From assembly GCA_015232575.1 (NCBI GenBank), contig JADFZL010000005.1, forward strand, positions 199,624 to 263,623: a stretch of 64,000 nucleotides of DNA, given 5' to 3'. The position numbers were made by a program, and so were the translations under genes. Shown here in pieces: positions 51,568 to 61,066 of the stretch. The notes under the pieces are model-generated. The model saw only the letters and a program-made list of their open reading frames with translations. It was not told the DNA's origin and ran no database searches. Position 1 is the first letter of the stretch, and the number at the start of each line of letters is the position of its first letter. This DNA is from Candidatus Rifleibacteriota bacterium. Lineage in GTDB: Bacteria > Muiribacteriota > Ozemobacteria > Ozemobacterales > Ozemobacteraceae.

Positions 51568-52775
51568 ATCTCGCAATTCGCGATATTCGCCACAACCTGG
51601 GCCGATTCATTCTTACAACTGTCGGTTTGGGGCTGCTGCTCATGACTGCTATGGGAATGGGCGGTATCTACCGCGGTCTGGTCGAAGATGCCATCCTTTT
51701 GATAGACCGGGTTGATGCTGATCTATGGGTAGTACAGAAAGACACCCGTGGCCCATTCGCCGAAGTCTCCCGAATTCCGGCTTCGATGGAAGACCGCATT
51801 CGGGCAGTTCCCGGCGTTATCGGCAGTAGAGCCTTTGTCTCGACTACCATCCAGCGGGAGCGAAATGGAAAGCCACTTCGCATCACAGTACAAGGCCTTT
51901 CGTGGCCTGAGGACAAGGGTCAGTGGTTACCGATTGTCGCCGGTCGGGCCTTGGGTAAAGCGCATTTTGAAATGCTAGCCGAGGAATCGCTGGGTCTTCC
52001 CATTGGAGCACAGGTAAAATTGGCAAAAGACATCTATACAGTAGTCGGCCACACTCGCGGCATGAGTTCGCCATCGGGTGATTCAATGGCATTCTTCACA
52101 GCACGGGATGCACAGGTCATTCAATTCGACCTTTCCGGAGAAGCTGTACGGCTGGAGCGCGCGGCTCGATATGGCCGGGCTGAGCGTCTTGAAATCGGAC
52201 GCACACAACCAAACATCATCGAGCGAAGCCGCGGCGTGTCTTCTGCAATTCCAGCACTTGGCCCACCCTTGATCAGCGCAGTTCTAGTAAAGATCCGACC
52301 CGGAGTTGATCCTGAATCAGTGAGTGCTATCATCAGGCATTGGCCAGATGTTACAGTATATTCCTCGGACGACCAGCGTGATCTTCTGTTGAGCGGCACC
52401 GTAGATCGATCACGCAGGCAGATAGGATTGTTTCGAGTATTGCTTCTCGTCGTCTCAGGAATCATCATGGCACTGATTCTCTACACGCTTACCATTGACA
52501 AGCTTCATGACATCGCTCTTCTAAAACTGATGGGAGCACGCAACAGCGTCATCCTCGGATTAATCATGCAACAGGCGCTTTTTCTCGGAACTATTGGTCT
52601 GATGATTGCTTACCTTGTCGGACAGTGGGTTTTTCCGCTATTTCCACGTCGCGTGGTCATCATCACCGAAGATTTATGGTTACTGGCTGGAATCGTGACG
52701 GTAATTTCAATCGCCGCCAGTCTGCTTGGAATTTGGAAAGCGATGAGTGTAGAACCTAACGAGGTGCTGGCATGA
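51564..52775 (+). CDS. FtsX/MacB-type ABC transporter permease
   Basis: The 403-residue protein has a first membrane helix near the start (FILTTVGLGLLLMTAMGMGG), a large extracytoplasmic domain (about 45-280), then three helices at about 290-315, 340-365 and 370-395 (VLLLVVSGIIMALILYTLTI and following), the DevC/MacB-like topology. It pairs with the ATPase next to it, overlapping by 4 bases (ATGA). Such systems use ATP mechanically to move substrates or lipoproteins across the envelope. Confidence 0.88.
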   Translation: MNLAIRDIRHNLGRFILTTVGLGLLLMTAMGMGGIYRGLVEDAILLIDRVDADLWVVQKDTRGPFAEVSRIPASMEDRIRAVPGVIGSRAFVSTTIQRERNGKPLRITVQGLSWPEDKGQWLPIVAGRALGKAHFEMLAEESLGLPIGAQVKLAKDIYTVVGHTRGMSSPSGDSMAFFTARDAQVIQFDLSGEAVRLERAARYGRAERLEIGRTQPNIIERSRGVSSAIPALGPPLISAVLVKIRPGVDPESVSAIIRHWPDVTVYSSDDQRDLLLSGTVDRSRRQIGLFRVLLLVVSGIIMALILYTLTIDKLHDIALLKLMGARNSVILGLIMQQALFLGTIGLMIAYLVGQWVFPLFPRRVVIITEDLWLLAGIVTVISIAASLLGIWKAMSVEPNEVLA

Positions 52776-53491
52776 CAGAGAAACCGCAAAAAGGCGAAGC
52801 CGTGTTGGAAGCAGAAAACCTGACCATGATCTACGGATCAGGCCATACCGAAGTCACTGCGGTACGCGATGTCAACATGACCGTTGCACGCGGAGAAATC
52901 GTGGCATTACTCGGACCAAGCGGTGCGGGAAAATCGACTCTGCTGACACTCCTGGGCCTGATCAGAGCACCCACGCGGGGACGAATTGTCCTCCTTGGCA
53001 CTCCAGTTTTCGAGAATAATGAAAGCCTGGTCGATGTACGCAGCTTTCGCCGTGAACACCTCGGTTTTGTCTTCCAGAAAGCAAATCTGATTCCCTTTTT
53101 AACGGCAGAAGAAAACATCCGCCTGGCGATGGAAATCAACGACCAACCTTCCCGGGTTTCAAAACAACGCGCCAGAGAACTACTCGAATATCTGGGAATC
53201 GGCGAACGCGGAGATCATCTGCCAACAACCCTTTCAGGCGGTGAACAACAACGCGTGGCAGTAGCCAGAGCCCTAGGCAACCATCCGGCTTTGATTCTGG
53301 CAGATGAACCAACCGCAGCTTTAGACAGCATCCGCGGACGACAGGTGATGGAATTGTTCCGCAAAGTGGCCCACGAACAAAACGCCGGTGTGATCGTGGT
53401 CACTCACGATCATCGAGCACTGGATGTTTTCGACCGTACTTTAGAAATGGAAGACGGCAAGCTGCGGGAAAACACCAGCACATCTACTTGA
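52772..53491 (+). CDS. ABC transporter ATPase (MacB/LolD/DevA type)
   Basis: The 239-residue nucleotide-binding protein has Walker A GPSGAGKST, Q-loop FVFQKANLIPFLTAEEN, signature LSGGEQQRV, Walker B LILADEPTAALD and H-loop VVTHD. It energises the FtsX-type permease encoded just upstream. It is the last gene of the tetR-cupin-adaptor-permease-ATPase cassette. Base composition across 50.4-53.5 kb is clearly richer in G+C than most of the window, consistent with acquisition. Confidence 0.92.
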   Translation: MTEKPQKGEAVLEAENLTMIYGSGHTEVTAVRDVNMTVARGEIVALLGPSGAGKSTLLTLLGLIRAPTRGRIVLLGTPVFENNESLVDVRSFRREHLGFVFQKANLIPFLTAEENIRLAMEINDQPSRVSKQRARELLEYLGIGERGDHLPTTLSGGEQQRVAVARALGNHPALILADEPTAALDSIRGRQVMELFRKVAHEQNAGVIVVTHDHRALDVFDRTLEMEDGKLRENTSTST

Positions 53492-53590
53492 AACGGCTTT
53501 TTTCGCAAATACCACTTTTTCGTTATCACTGGTGATCAGAATTCCTTGTTATCCATGTCAGATTTTTTCAATTAAGTGTCACAAAAACAG

Positions 53591-54904
53591 CTACTTGAGG
53601 ACATCTGATGGATTGATAAGGTAGAATTTCTCGGAAATGCTAATGGATGGATTCATGGAAATCCATTTCTGACGATAATTCGGACTTGCCCCTTCGAAGG
53701 TAACGTACAGAAAGGAACCGTCGTATTCAAGATCTTCTGCACCTGCTGGTAAATTAATTGTTTTGAGCCAATTTATACCTTCAGCAAGCACCCACCCCTC
53801 AGTGGTAAAAGTTTTTATATGCCCTGCAGGAGTAAATGAAATGCTCGTTGAAGGTTGGTTGAGGGGAGACCTGTAGAAAGCCAGTTTTGAATTTCTTGCA
53901 CCGTACGAAATGCTGAGAGCAGCATACTTTCCGCAGATAGCCATTCCCTGAACCGATTCGCGGCAAAAGATCAGCCTGTCTGGTTTAAATGCTGTGCGGG
54001 TGGTATTTCCGTCCCGATAATTGTATTTTTGTGATGCAGTAGGCAACCCCTGATCATTCACCTTATAGCCAGCAATCCAGGTTTTCATATCGAAGGGATT
54101 CTTTGCATGATGCTTTACCGGCGCAAAATCGTCGCTGGAAGATTTCACAAAATCTCCAACCCACAAATGGATACCATCAAAACTGACAAAGCTGGCTTTA
54201 CTGTCAACGTCAAAAATTCGATCGACAACAAGGTCAGTAGAAGGAATTCGCAGACTGGCTGAAATATCCGTATATTCTGATGAAACTTTTGCTGTTGAAT
54301 CATTCATGAAATCAAGAATTTCCCGAAGTTTGAATCCATATAATCTGAAGCCGGAAGCCACCCAGACATAAGCCCCGGCTACCGTTACTCCGCCAGCATG
54401 GCCAGTATATGGCTGACCTTCGCTCTCATACAAGCCAAATCTACGCAAAGGCTTGCCACTGTTTATATCAACGACGACCAGTTGCGAAGGCTCATCAGTC
54501 TTCCCTGACACAGAATAATACGAAAGCAGAACATGCTTGTACGAAGTTAATTTGATCTGATCTGCTGCGGGGCTGATAACGTCATCTGGAAGGTAACAGA
54601 CGCCCTGACATACAAACTCATGAGTGTCATGTCCGGGAATAATCGCCGATTTGCTGACAAACACCGGAAGAGTATCATTGGTAAATGCTTTATTCAATAT
54701 TATGGAAAACTTACTGTAAATGCTCCTGGCATTTTTAATAAAGGAATCCCAGAAGCCTGTATCCTTGCTATCTCTGGCTGTGGAAACAACAGTCGGCGAT
54801 ATTGCAATCGTCTTATCGGAGAAAGGATTTTTTTCAGCCGAACTCTCTGCTGAAAAAAGAATTATGACTGCCAACAACAATCCACATAACTTTCTGGCTT
54901 TCAT
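53591..54904 (-). CDS. Secreted beta-propeller-like protein of unknown function
   Basis: The 437-residue product has a signal peptide ending at ESSAE and then NPFSDK, a motif also present right after the signal of the two Ig-like paralogues (NPFNDR, SPFDDL), hinting at a shared export or processing feature. Blades of a propeller are suggested by SQLVVVDINSGKPLRRFGLY, GVTVAGAYVWVASGFRLYGF, ASFVSFDGIHLWVGDF and DLEYDGSFLYVTFEG. No catalytic residues are recognised. ATG 54904 has AGGA 8 bases upstream; another ATG lies 6 bases earlier. No TTCAACC-type promoter is present. Confidence 0.7.
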   Translation of the reverse strand: MKARKLCGLLLAVIILFSAESSAEKNPFSDKTIAISPTVVSTARDSKDTGFWDSFIKNARSIYSKFSIILNKAFTNDTLPVFVSKSAIIPGHDTHEFVCQGVCYLPDDVISPAADQIKLTSYKHVLLSYYSVSGKTDEPSQLVVVDINSGKPLRRFGLYESEGQPYTGHAGGVTVAGAYVWVASGFRLYGFKLREILDFMNDSTAKVSSEYTDISASLRIPSTDLVVDRIFDVDSKASFVSFDGIHLWVGDFVKSSSDDFAPVKHHAKNPFDMKTWIAGYKVNDQGLPTASQKYNYRDGNTTRTAFKPDRLIFCRESVQGMAICGKYAALSISYGARNSKLAFYRSPLNQPSTSISFTPAGHIKTFTTEGWVLAEGINWLKTINLPAGAEDLEYDGSFLYVTFEGASPNYRQKWISMNPSISISEKFYLINPSDVLK

Positions 54905-55018
54905 GAGCATTATCCTGTATTAATTTATAATTATTCTTCAACTATTTTTTTAATTCTTACTTGTTACGCAAAATATTAAATAAGGGGACAAATTGACAAA
55001 TTACCTTTGAGTCCGGCT

Positions 55019-55050
55019 GTCATCCCGAACAAATGTGAGAGATCTCATAA
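55019..55050 (+). repeat. Partial GTCATCCCGAAC repeat unit
   Basis: GTCATCCCGAACAAATGTGA then GAGATCTCATAAATG matches the left arm of the dispersed hairpin repeat; the inverted partner is lacking. The same variant occurs inverted at 58561-58588. Confidence 0.6.
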
Positions 55051-55297
55051 ATGCCCCCTTAATTAAGATTTGCTATACTTAGAATTAAGTAAAAGAGCAT
55101 TAATGCGTTCCTGTTGTTTTCAAAAATAACGCAAATTTCACTATTCTGTAAAAACATGAAATTCTTCAATGAGCGTAACATATAACTGATCATCTTCATA
55201 ATACTATTTGATGACACACTTTTCAATAAATTAACGCCCTCTGGGCGGGCTAAAAAATTTCTTACGCGAAGGTCATGAAGCAAAAGCGTTATTCGTT

Positions 55298-55325
55298 GTC
55301 ATCTCGACCGTTAGGAGAGATCTCC
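55298..55325 (+). repeat. Partial GTCATCTCGACC repeat unit
   Basis: GTCATCTCGACCGTTAGGAG then AGATCTCC matches the left arm of the dispersed hairpin repeat, with no right arm. Confidence 0.65.
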
Positions 55326-55348
55326 AAAATTGGAAAGAGTATTAGGGG

Positions 55349-56695
55349 TCATTCTTTATTTAGCTGTTTTTCATTCCTGTAAGCATTCAGAAAATCTCCT
55401 GATCTGAAACCGCCCAGAAAGAAAGTTTTTCGCAATTGTTTTAAATATTCCTTGCTTACAAGCATTCTATGTCCATCTTTTATTGAAGCCAATTTCGAAT
55501 TTTTATATTCCTTCGAGAGAATTCTTCCGATTTCAGGCGAAAACACAACATCCTCATTCCCTGAAATGATAAGGATTTCACCTTCATAAGAAGCTCGTTC
55601 AATGCGAAAACACTTACTTTCTATTTCACCGGAATCTCCGCCGGAAATAAATTCTGCAAGAACTTCCAGTGAAAATTCGTATAGCAGATTTATCGGTTTC
55701 CGGCCGGCTTTTGAATATCTTCTTAACTCTCCTCCAACCAGCTCCCACCATCTTACTTTAGCAGCAACTCCTGTTGGCAGGGACAGCAAATTCTTACAGA
55801 TCATCAGATTGCACTGCGGATTAAACCAGAATTTCCAGTAATCCATACTTTTTCCGGCATTCAAGTCCTGTAACATCTGTAATTGTTTTGCCGGGCCATC
55901 GATACTGATTCTGGCAAGATTGTACAACAAATATGACAGTTCTGCCGAATTGGCTCTTTTCTTCTCAACAACCTGTTCATACTCACGAAATACTGATGAG
56001 TCATAATTTTCAAGATCGCGGCTATAGCTGATTTTATTGAGAGTGGAAAGGTCCGGAGCCCCCGTCACCTCAAGAATAGCCTTTGAAACGTTCCGGCCAT
56101 ATTTTGAAATGTACTGTTGCGCAAGCACTCCGGCCCCCGAGGCACCCAATAACATAATTTTTCCATCTGAATGGATCATGCCTTTCTTCAACATGTCTGC
56201 CCGAACAGCTTCAATATCCTCAATCTGCTGATCAGAACCGTAAAGATTCAAAGCTTCTTTATAGTTAATCCCTCCATCTTTTCGATAAACCTCAGGAAAA
56301 AGTGTTGGAGATTGTCCACGCACAAAAATCAGAACGTAAGAAAGTTCAGGCAGGAGATTTTCAAAAAGTGGAAAATACGGCTCAGTATCAACTAATTCCA
56401 TCTGCCCGTCAGTCAAAAAGAAAATCACCTCATCACCAATTCGAAAATTCGGACTTAAAATGTAAAAACCCTTGAATTGTCCTCGGCTCTTATCATTATG
56501 ATCAATTGGCAATGTCAGATAATGGTGCTTTTCATCGGGCGGCATTTCAGGATAATATCTGTCCATTCCCAATCTGGATGTTGGTACAACAAAAGCTGAA
56601 TGTATAAAATATACGAGTATTATTCCCAGAAAGATTGTAAGTCCTAACAGGATTTTGCAGAATAGGAACAGATGTTTTTTTATTTTACAGATCAA
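55349..56695 (-). CDS. Membrane-anchored alpha/beta hydrolase
   Basis: The 448-residue protein has an N-terminal membrane helix (about 8-30) without a cleavage site, then an alpha/beta hydrolase domain resembling prolyl-aminopeptidase/TAP-like enzymes: LTLPIDHND, VIFFLTDGQ, SYVLIFVRGQSPT, nucleophile LLGASGAGVLAQQY (GxSxG), then acid in ISGNEDVVFSPE and His in IKDGHRMLV. The complete triad suggests an active peptidase or esterase on the periplasmic face. Start: TTG at 56695 with GGAGG 7 bases upstream; no ATG precedes the membrane helix. Confidence 0.78.
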   Translation of the reverse strand: MICKIKKHLFLFCKILLGLTIFLGIILVYFIHSAFVVPTSRLGMDRYYPEMPPDEKHHYLTLPIDHNDKSRGQFKGFYILSPNFRIGDEVIFFLTDGQMELVDTEPYFPLFENLLPELSYVLIFVRGQSPTLFPEVYRKDGGINYKEALNLYGSDQQIEDIEAVRADMLKKGMIHSDGKIMLLGASGAGVLAQQYISKYGRNVSKAILEVTGAPDLSTLNKISYSRDLENYDSSVFREYEQVVEKKRANSAELSYLLYNLARISIDGPAKQLQMLQDLNAGKSMDYWKFWFNPQCNLMICKNLLSLPTGVAAKVRWWELVGGELRRYSKAGRKPINLLYEFSLEVLAEFISGGDSGEIESKCFRIERASYEGEILIISGNEDVVFSPEIGRILSKEYKNSKLASIKDGHRMLVSKEYLKQLRKTFFLGGFRSGDFLNAYRNEKQLNKE

Positions 56696-56810
56696 GAAAA
56701 AGCCTCCATCTAAATTATGTTCAGGCGGGCGCGATAAATCGCGCCCCTACGAGTAAGAAACAGCTATTTATCAATGAGAAGCGACTTATTTTAAATCAGC
56801 TTCAGAACAA

Positions 56811-58256
56811 TCAATCAGCATTTTTTGTTAACACTTCAAGAATTGTACCGCCCTGGACCGAGAAAAAAACTGGCTGATCGAGAGTTGCAACAAGACTGGA
56901 CATGAAGCTTCTGACTCGATCTTTGCTGCGATTATCTTCATTTACGTGCGTTAACAGCTTGCAGTCAAAATCAAATTGAACTGCATTTTCATTAACCAAT
57001 CTTGGAAAAAGCTTGATTTTAACATTTCCAAGACCATTTTCCCTTCCAGGTCCATCCTGCTTGATTTCAATTGATGCCTCACGCCCCGGAAGAGTAATTA
57101 TTCGCGGGGACGCAATCAACTTAGCAACTTTTAGTCTTTCCGATTCTGACATCTTTTTGAAATCTTCGATCGAAACCGTTCCTGTTCCTATTTCCCATAT
57201 TTTTGTGGAAATATTAAGCGGTTTATGAGGTTTATCCATTTTTTCAAGCAGATCACGTGCTTTCTCTACAGCTGACGGTTCGCCAAATAAGCCAATGGAA
57301 TTATTTTCCCTCTCTTCAATCTGAACACCATTAATTTTTTCTCTTTGTACAAGCTCCATGGCATCACGCAGTTCCATAAACTTCGGCTGGAAGGTTGTCT
57401 TATCTTTTCTTCCAGTAACTAACGGCATATCAGAAAGTTTCATAACAAGAAAAACCTTGTCCTCTTTTTCAATATACAGGTCGTTTGATTTTGCAATCAG
57501 TCTCAAAGCTTCGCCTGGATCAATATCTTTAAGATTTATACTGACAGTTCCTCCGACATTTCTATGTAATACCATGTTAATTCCAGCTTTTTCAGCAATA
57601 AACTTCAACGCCGTTCGCAAATCAATATTCTGAAAGTCGCAACTGATATTCTTTGGATCGCCCGATATTGATTCTCCGGAAATTTCCTGCGGAACAACGA
57701 TATAGATGTCTCCACTTTTTCTGATATCAAATTTTGCCACTCTGGAAAGAATTTTCAGAGCTTCGTCGAAATCCACAGACTGAAGGCTCATTGTAACACA
57801 ATTTCGTGGAATTGATGAATCTACAACTATAGATTTTCCTGCTGCTGATGCCATCTGCCGCAATATGTCACTGATCATGGTGTCTTGAAAATCAATATTG
57901 ATTGTTTCTGAAGAAGTATTGCCGCCAAAAATCAATCTCTTAAGTGATTCGACTTTTTCTTTCTGCCTTGAGCCAACAGCCTGTTTTTTAATCACCTCAA
58001 GCCGATTTTGCGCTGAAATGCGGTTATTATTCATCAGATCAAGACACGCCAGATGAAAACCAGCTTCACATGATATTTCTGCGTTACCGGATGAAGCAAT
58101 CTTTTCAAGAACCAAAGCGGCAGATGATTTTTCCCCTTCAAGCCATAACATGGAAACAGCCCTCTCAAGGTCTTTTGCGGTAAGATTTTCTGATTGCCCG
58201 TAAACAGACGATATAACAGAAAAAGCCAGTACAAGTAAAATAAACTTTTTATACAT
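56811..58256 (-). CDS. Periplasmic protein with secretin-type N-domains
   Basis: The 481-residue protein has a signal peptide (to about VYGQS), a helical TPR-like region (25-115), and two related STN/secretin N-domains (about 120-190, INIDFQDTMISDILRQMA; about 205-275, ISCDFQNIDLRTALKFIAEKAG). An N1/KH-like domain follows (about 290-345, MELRDAMELVQREKINGVQIEE) and then a short beta region. It resembles PilQ/GspD periplasmic parts but lacks a full-length secretin barrel, so it may assist a secretin rather than form a channel. AGGAGG precedes the ATG. It may serve the pilin systems elsewhere in the window (inference). Confidence 0.75.
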   Translation of the reverse strand: MYKKFILLVLAFSVISSVYGQSENLTAKDLERAVSMLWLEGEKSSAALVLEKIASSGNAEISCEAGFHLACLDLMNNNRISAQNRLEVIKKQAVGSRQKEKVESLKRLIFGGNTSSETINIDFQDTMISDILRQMASAAGKSIVVDSSIPRNCVTMSLQSVDFDEALKILSRVAKFDIRKSGDIYIVVPQEISGESISGDPKNISCDFQNIDLRTALKFIAEKAGINMVLHRNVGGTVSINLKDIDPGEALRLIAKSNDLYIEKEDKVFLVMKLSDMPLVTGRKDKTTFQPKFMELRDAMELVQREKINGVQIEERENNSIGLFGEPSAVEKARDLLEKMDKPHKPLNISTKIWEIGTGTVSIEDFKKMSESERLKVAKLIASPRIITLPGREASIEIKQDGPGRENGLGNVKIKLFPRLVNENAVQFDFDCKLLTHVNEDNRSKDRVRSFMSSLVATLDQPVFFSVQGGTILEVLTKNAD

Positions 58257-58601
58257 ATTTTCCTCCTGTTGAAAAAATTGGTATATTATTATTGTCGCTT
58301 ACGAATGTATCAATCAAATTGCCGAAATGTAACAAATGTGTAACTTTTTTCAAATCATTTGTAATTGCTCACTAAGTAATGCAAACCTGCCTTTCTACTA
58401 TGTCATTTCGACCGAAGGGAGAAATCTCGCTTATATCAATGCGCATTGAAATATTCTAAATGTTCCTATTTTCTCCCCTCCACGCTGCTGTGTGGGAGAA
58501 GGTAGGGGCGAGGGTTCTTAATCTGAAAACCGGAACGTTTCTATGCCTTTTTATATATATCAGATATCTCACATTCGTTCGAGATGACGTTGACCCCGTA
58601 T
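58257..58601. other. Intergenic region made largely of dispersed repeats
   Basis: It contains the composite repeat at 58402-58588. The part next to the secretin-domain gene carries its 5' leader; no gene is seen. Confidence 0.6.
58402..58588. repeat. Composite dispersed repeat element
   Basis: Left end GTCATTTCGACCGAAGGGAG and right end ...GAACGAATGTGAGA-type arm (inverted, ending GAGATGAC) flank a central block TTCTCCCCTCC...GTGGGAGAAGG then TAGGGGCGAGGG. That block is itself a palindromic unit of a type common in many bacterial genomes. Confidence 0.65.
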
Positions 58602-59279
58602 TTAAACAACTAATTTAAGTCCAAGTCCTCTTATTGTTACAATGAATCTGGGCGGGTCCATGTCACCAATCTTTTTCCTGAGACGTGCAATATGTGCATC
58701 AATAGCTCTTGAATCTTCCAGTTCGTCAAATCCCCAGATTTTTTCAATCAATTGATCCCGGGAAATCACGATATTTCTATTTACAAACAGATATTCGAGA
58801 ATAGACCATTCTGTTACTGTCAGAGTAAAAGCTTTTCCTGAACGTTCTATTTCGCGTGACCTGAAATTTACGCTGCATTCTCCGATCAGAATTTTGTCAG
58901 ACGCCACTGGTTTTGTACCACCTCTTCTTAAAACGCCTCTGACACGGGCAAGAAGTTCTCTTATCCGGAATGGTTTCGTGACATAATCATCAGCTCCGGC
59001 ATCAAGCGCCCTTATAACATCAATTTCGCGGTCTTTTACAGTACAGATAACTACCGGAGTCCAGATTCCCTTCGCGCGCAGTCTGGTGAGGAATGTTCCG
59101 CCATCGCCGTCGGGAAGATTCATGTCAAGTAGTACAATATCGACACCCGAATCAGGAAAATGAGATTCAGCTTCGGAAAGTCTACCAGCCTCTATTGTTT
59201 CATATCCATCAAACTGAAAATTATCTCGAATTGTTTCCCTGACACCGGTTTCATCTTCGATAATAAGTATTCTGGGCAT
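58602..59279 (-). CDS. OmpR-family response regulator
   Basis: The 225-residue protein has a receiver (acidic IIEDE, phospho-Asp in IVLLDMNLPDGDGG, Lys in VTKPF) and an OmpR winged helix (EYLFVNRNIVISRDQLIEKIWG, SRAIDAHIARLRKKIGD, VRGLGLKL-like end). It is phosphorylated by a histidine kinase and binds DNA as a dimer. The kinase gene lies 59 bases upstream in the same direction, so the pair is cognate by position. Confidence 0.92.
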   Translation of the reverse strand: MPRILIIEDETGVRETIRDNFQFDGYETIEAGRLSEAESHFPDSGVDIVLLDMNLPDGDGGTFLTRLRAKGIWTPVVICTVKDREIDVIRALDAGADDYVTKPFRIRELLARVRGVLRRGGTKPVASDKILIGECSVNFRSREIERSGKAFTLTVTEWSILEYLFVNRNIVISRDQLIEKIWGFDELEDSRAIDAHIARLRKKIGDMDPPRFIVTIRGLGLKLVV

Positions 59280-59338
59280 TTTATCTTCCTTTTTTCTGGC
59301 AATTTTTTATCAAAATACTCTTATTTGAATACCATTAT

Positions 59339-61066
59339 TTATAATCGTTTCGAGCTTAATGGGTAATTGCTGCCTCTATTCAGATTCCATTGAGTGATTA
59401 CCGAAGCGCCTCCTCCCTGGCGGTTTTCAATCCTGAAAACGGATTTATGCGCCTCCAGAGATGCCTGCACAAGTGAAAGTCCGATACTTTTCCGAAGCGA
59501 CTCCGTAACTTTCAAAAACCCCGGACCATTATCGCTTACTGTTATCTCGGTATTTTCTTCCTCAGGCAGAAATCGCGCTTTAATCTCAAGAGTTCTTCCA
59601 TCAGCAGCATGGCGCAGGACATTTTCTATCAGATTTACAAAAACTCTTTCAAAAACATCCTGATCTGCAAAAATGTAAAGATCTGCTTTAATATCTACAA
59701 TAATTTTCCACGATTCAAGTCGTGGTTTGAAACGCTCAATAAGCAAGTCAATCTGAGTTTTCAGATCAATCTCTTTCGGATGCAGAGTCAGAAAACCACC
59801 TCTGATGCGTGCAATCATCAGCATTGAATCAACCATTTCCAGTGATCTGTCCAGTTCTGAAATAATCCGGGAAAAATATCGTCTCTCCTGCTCTTTTGAA
59901 GAAATTCTTCCAAGCTGAAGAGTTTCAACCATAGCTCTTAATGATGCAAGAGGAGTTTTCAGATCGTGAGCAGCCTGCCGGTAAAACCATTCCTGCTCTT
60001 TAAATACATTTTTTTCCTGCTCACGATTCACAATAGCAACCAGAAGAACTGAAAAACCAGTTAATCCGATTGCAAGGGCAAATCCAAGAATGAGCAGCCA
60101 GAATATTTTTCGTCCGCTTCCCGATGTACCAATCCGTACAACTTTAACGCCGATTTCCGGATTCTCAGGAACATTTGCTGCGCCTGAAAAATCTGCCGGT
60201 ACAAAACTGACTCTGAAGTCAGCCCCCGCGCTTTTTTCTGCTGCTGCAACCAGCCTGTCCTGCGCAATTGGCCATGGAATAATAAATCTCTGCCCTCCGC
60301 TGTAATATGAAAATGGAGGCCAGAGTTCCTTTGAAGAGTTTATGTCGAACCGTCCGGAATACCAGACATACAATATAGCCCTGTACCATGGAGAAATTTC
60401 AGATTTTATAATGGTTCCGGAGTCTTTTTGCAAATCCTCCTGAGACTGAAGCGGCTGAGGCTGTTCACCTGCTTTAATAAGCAACTTCAGTGCATTGTCG
60501 ATTTTTCCGATTCTGATCAACCGTTCGCAGCATTTCAGAATCATTAGTGACTTCAGGGAAAATCCGCTTCCAAGCCTAAGATCAAGACCTTTATCAATAT
60601 ATTTGATCAGCCTGTTTTCCATTTCCTGAATCTGACTTTTTTCCCAGGCAATATTTATCAGCAGACATGTCCAGAATGGACGACGATCAATTTCGGCGTT
60701 TATTAACGATTCCCAGTAAATATTTTCAGCAGAATCTTTTGAAATAGCTGCTTTCAAAAGAATTTCCTTCTCTTCATCTACGGGAAAAGGTCTGGCATCC
60801 TGAAGCAGCGAAGTATCACGTGAAATTTTGATTTTCGGTGTGTTTGAAAACACCAAATGAGCGGAACCGACAATAGCCTTCAGAGCTTCATGAACACGCT
60901 CCGCAGCACGCTCAGTCTGCTTTTCCGCTTCTTCAAAAGCTTGTATTCCTATTGCCTGAAATGCAACCCACGCAAGTATTGCAAGAGAAAGAAAAGCAAA
61001 GCCAGCGGCAGCATAATACCATCGGCTTGCATGAACCCTGTCTTTATTTATTGGTGCCAAAGCCAT
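59339..61066 (-). CDS. Membrane sensor histidine kinase
   Basis: The 575-residue kinase has two membrane helices (about 15-38 and 330-352) bracketing a large, mostly helical periplasmic region of almost 300 residues, an unusual sensor. The cytoplasmic part has HisKA with AAHDLKTPLASLRAM (intact His), N-box NLIENVLRHA, DNGPGF and a short G2 GLSLVQ. It should phosphorylate the OmpR-type regulator just downstream. Start: ATG 61066, which overlaps the SnoaL gene by 23 bases; a longer frame starting at 61198 lies inside that gene. Confidence 0.88.
   Translation of the reverse strand: MALAPINKDRVHASRWYYAAAGFAFLSLAILAWVAFQAIGIQAFEEAEKQTERAAERVHEALKAIVGSAHLVFSNTPKIKISRDTSLLQDARPFPVDEEKEILLKAAISKDSAENIYWESLINAEIDRRPFWTCLLINIAWEKSQIQEMENRLIKYIDKGLDLRLGSGFSLKSLMILKCCERLIRIGKIDNALKLLIKAGEQPQPLQSQEDLQKDSGTIIKSEISPWYRAILYVWYSGRFDINSSKELWPPFSYYSGGQRFIIPWPIAQDRLVAAAEKSAGADFRVSFVPADFSGAANVPENPEIGVKVVRIGTSGSGRKIFWLLILGFALAIGLTGFSVLLVAIVNREQEKNVFKEQEWFYRQAAHDLKTPLASLRAMVETLQLGRISSKEQERRYFSRIISELDRSLEMVDSMLMIARIRGGFLTLHPKEIDLKTQIDLLIERFKPRLESWKIIVDIKADLYIFADQDVFERVFVNLIENVLRHAADGRTLEIKARFLPEEENTEITVSDNGPGFLKVTESLRKSIGLSLVQASLEAHKSVFRIENRQGGGASVITQWNLNRGSNYPLSSKRL

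Larger units (their letters stand above)
54905..55348. other. Intergenic region with degenerate repeat halves
   Basis: Two partial GTCATC..CGA-type units lie at 55019-55050 and 55298-55325. The rest shows no gene. Confidence 0.55.
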
